A stretch of 37,257 nt of DNA from Bacillus pseudomycoides. GTDB taxonomy: Bacteria > Bacillota > Bacilli > Bacillales > Bacillaceae_G. Positions 35,474 through 37,257 of this stretch are shown here, one piece after another (the first letter of the stretch is position 1; every line of letters starts with the position of its first letter). The notes below the pieces were generated by a model. It was not told the DNA's origin. It saw only the letters and a program-made list of their open reading frames with translations, and did no database searches. Where the stretch lies: contig NZ_NVOY01000038.1 in NCBI RefSeq assembly GCF_002551005.1, positions 72,685 to 109,941 of the forward strand, read 5' to 3'. The position numbers and the translations under genes are program-made.

Positions 35474-37087
35474 ATGATGATGGATGTTCCATTAACAATT
35501 AGTTCGATGATCGAAAGAGCAGAGAAATTATTCCCAAAGAAAGAGATTATTTCTCGTACACATAGCACAATTACACGATTAACGTATAAGGAGTTAGGTG
35601 AACGAACGAGACGTTTATCTAGCGCTTTGCAAAAATTAGGTGTGAAGCAAGGGGAACGAGTTGGCACACTAGCATGGAATCACCATCGTCATGTAGAAGC
35701 CTATTTTGCGATTCCTAGTATTGGTGCTGTATTACATACGATTAACATTCGTTTATCCTCGCAACACATTTCTTATATTATTAACCACGCAGAAGACCGC
35801 ATTTTACTCATAGATGAGGATATGGTACCGCTTGTTGAGAAAATTCAAGAGGAGTTATCAACTGTACAAGCTTATATCATCATGACTGATAAAAAAGAGC
35901 TTCCAGAAACGTCACTTCAACCTGTATACCACTATGAACAACTTCTTGAAGAAGGAAATCCTAATTTTCTATTTTTAAAAGATATTGATGAAAATATGCC
36001 AGCTGGTATGTGTTATACATCAGCTACGACAGGTAATCCAAAAGGGGTCGTATATACACATCGCAGTACTGTTTTGCATAGTATGTCGCTAGGCCTTGCA
36101 GATACAACGGCACTTTCTGAAAGTGATGCCGCTATGGCGGTTGTTCCGATGTTTCATGTAAACGCTTGGGGATTACCGTATGCAGCAACATGGTTTGGAT
36201 CAAAGCAAGTTCTTCCTGGGCCGATGTTTACACCGAAGATTTTATTAGAAATGATGCTGGAAGAAGAAGTAACAATAGCAGCTGGTGTCCCAACAATTTG
36301 GCTTGGTGTGCTGCAAGAATTAGAAAAAAATCGTTATGATTTATCAAATATAAAACGAATTTTATGCGGGGGTGCAGCTGCGCCGAAAAGCGTGATTGCA
36401 GCTTTCGAACAAAAGTATAATGTCCCATTTGTACATGCATATGGAATGACAGAAACAAGTCCGCTTGTTTCGCTTGCACGTTTGAAAAGTTATGAACGTG
36501 AACTACCGTATGAAGAACAACTGACGATACGCGCGAAGCAAGGCTATTTAGTGCCAGGTGTTGAAATGAAAGTTGTTGGAGAAAAGGGAGATGTAGCATG
36601 GGACGGAAAAGAAATAGGCGAGCTATGCTTACGTGCTCCTTGGATTGCGGCAAGTTATTATAAAAACGAGCGAACAGCAGAGGGATTTCGAGATGGATGG
36701 TTATATACAGGAGATGTCGTTACGGTTGATGAAGAAGGCTGTATTAAGATTGTCGATCGAACGAAAGATGTCATTAAAAGCGGGGGAGAATGGATTTCAT
36801 CGGTTGATTTAGAAAATGCCTTAATGGCACATGAAGCAATATTTGAAGCGGCTGTTGTTGCAGTGCCGCATAAACAGTGGCAAGAGCGACCGGTTGCATG
36901 CGTTGTTGTAAAACAAGGGAAATCTGTTACAAAAGAAGAATTATATGACTTTTTAAAACCGCAATTTGCAAGATGGTGGCTACCAGATGAGATTGTTTTT
37001 CTAAAAGAAATTCCGAAAACTTCCGTCGGGAAATTTTTAAAGCAAGCACTTCGAAAAGAACTGGAGCAATTCTATATAGAAGATTAA
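35474..37087 (+). CDS. Acyl-CoA synthetase (AMP-binding, long- or medium-chain fatty acid-CoA ligase type)
   Basis: This 537-aa protein has the ANL-superfamily motifs in order: the P-loop-like YTSATTGNPKGVVYTH (about 178-193), YGMTETSP (about 322-329), GWLYTGDV (about 409-416), DRTKDVIKSGGEWIS (about 427-441) and the catalytic Lys region SVGKFLKQAL near the end. It would activate a fatty acid with ATP to an acyl adenylate and pass it to CoA, the entry step to beta-oxidation. The closest type is the FadD-like/AlkK medium- to long-chain group. I choose ATG 35474 after AAGGGGGAGAAG; the open frame begins at 35393. The gene is preceded by a strong promoter and a cre. Confidence 0.9.
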   Translation: MMMDVPLTISSMIERAEKLFPKKEIISRTHSTITRLTYKELGERTRRLSSALQKLGVKQGERVGTLAWNHHRHVEAYFAIPSIGAVLHTINIRLSSQHISYIINHAEDRILLIDEDMVPLVEKIQEELSTVQAYIIMTDKKELPETSLQPVYHYEQLLEEGNPNFLFLKDIDENMPAGMCYTSATTGNPKGVVYTHRSTVLHSMSLGLADTTALSESDAAMAVVPMFHVNAWGLPYAATWFGSKQVLPGPMFTPKILLEMMLEEEVTIAAGVPTIWLGVLQELEKNRYDLSNIKRILCGGAAAPKSVIAAFEQKYNVPFVHAYGMTETSPLVSLARLKSYERELPYEEQLTIRAKQGYLVPGVEMKVVGEKGDVAWDGKEIGELCLRAPWIAASYYKNERTAEGFRDGWLYTGDVVTVDEEGCIKIVDRTKDVIKSGGEWISSVDLENALMAHEAIFEAAVVAVPHKQWQERPVACVVVKQGKSVTKEELYDFLKPQFARWWLPDEIVFLKEIPKTSVGKFLKQALRKELEQFYIED

Positions 37088-37089
37088 AG

Positions 37090-37248
37090 TTCTTTGTGGG
37101 AGATCGTGAGTTAGACATTATACCGGCTACAAAACTAGGAATCACTACATGTGCTTTTCAAAATGCGGCAATTTCAGACGCAGATTATTATATTGATTCT
37201 TATCATCAGTTACTTCATATTCTGAAAGAGAAGAGTCTTCAAATATAA
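37090..37248 (+). pseudogene. C-terminal fragment of a HAD-family phosphatase
   Basis: Reading from 37090, FFVGDRELDIIPATKLGITTCAFQN then ADYYIDSYHQLLHILKEKS matches the last 50 residues of HAD-superfamily hydrolases: motif IV GDRxxD and the following helix. The nucleophile Asp motif (DxDxT) and everything before motif IV are missing. It begins right at the stop of the acyl-CoA synthetase gene, in another frame, with no start codon of its own. It is therefore a remnant, probably cut when the present neighbour arrived. Confidence 0.75.
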
Positions 37249-37257
37249 AAGAAACAC

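Overview
The window reads as a chromosomal segment of the Bacillus cereus group (B. cereus, B. thuringiensis or relatives). Supporting signs are low GC with Firmicute ribosome binding sites, a hut operon with a HutP antiterminator, BmrCD-, CcdA/CcdC- and DUF2621-type proteins close to those known from B. subtilis, a Rap-Phr pair, and three scattered copies of a repeat that looks like a B. cereus-group bcr element. No tRNA, rRNA, CRISPR array or intact transposon was seen.

Layout. 1-3.9 kb: a short leader ORF with its own promoter and terminator, then a heterodimeric ABC multidrug exporter with one degenerate ATP site. 3.9-11 kb: single genes (DUF2238 membrane protein, small CxxC protein, Nudix hydrolase, AlsR-like LysR regulator, a BceB-type permease without its ATPase, a lipoprotein, an EamA transporter). 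11-16 kb: ccdA-ccdC, DUF2621, a small hypothetical gene next to a candidate short RNA, an aspartate racemase/DJ-1 pair, and a methyltransferase with an apparent ribbon-helix-helix N-terminus.

16.2-22.3 kb: the histidine utilisation operon hutPHUIG. It has a sigma-A promoter with a CcpA-type cre between its hexamers and a long hairpin between hutP and hutH, where HutP would act. The four enzymes convert histidine to glutamate plus formamide; no histidine permease gene follows hutG. 22.4-26.2 kb: PAP2 phosphatase, an orphan PAS histidine kinase, a broken VOC gene and a YitT protein. 26.3-27.8 kb: a tight operon of a PP2C-like phosphatase, a PGRP amidase without signal peptide and a DUF2164 protein.

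27.9-37.3 kb is the accessory-looking part: an ANT(4')-type aminoglycoside nucleotidyltransferase homologue, a secreted lipase, a GNAT, an MccF-like S66 peptidase paired with a RimJ/RimL-type acetyltransferase, a truncated prolyl 4-hydroxylase, a Rap-Phr quorum-sensing pair whose Phr carries a duplicated signal segment, an internally deleted IS3-family remnant, an acyl-CoA synthetase with a clear promoter and cre, and the tail of a HAD phosphatase. Broken genes (VOC, P4H, IS3, HAD) are concentrated here, which points to local gene decay.
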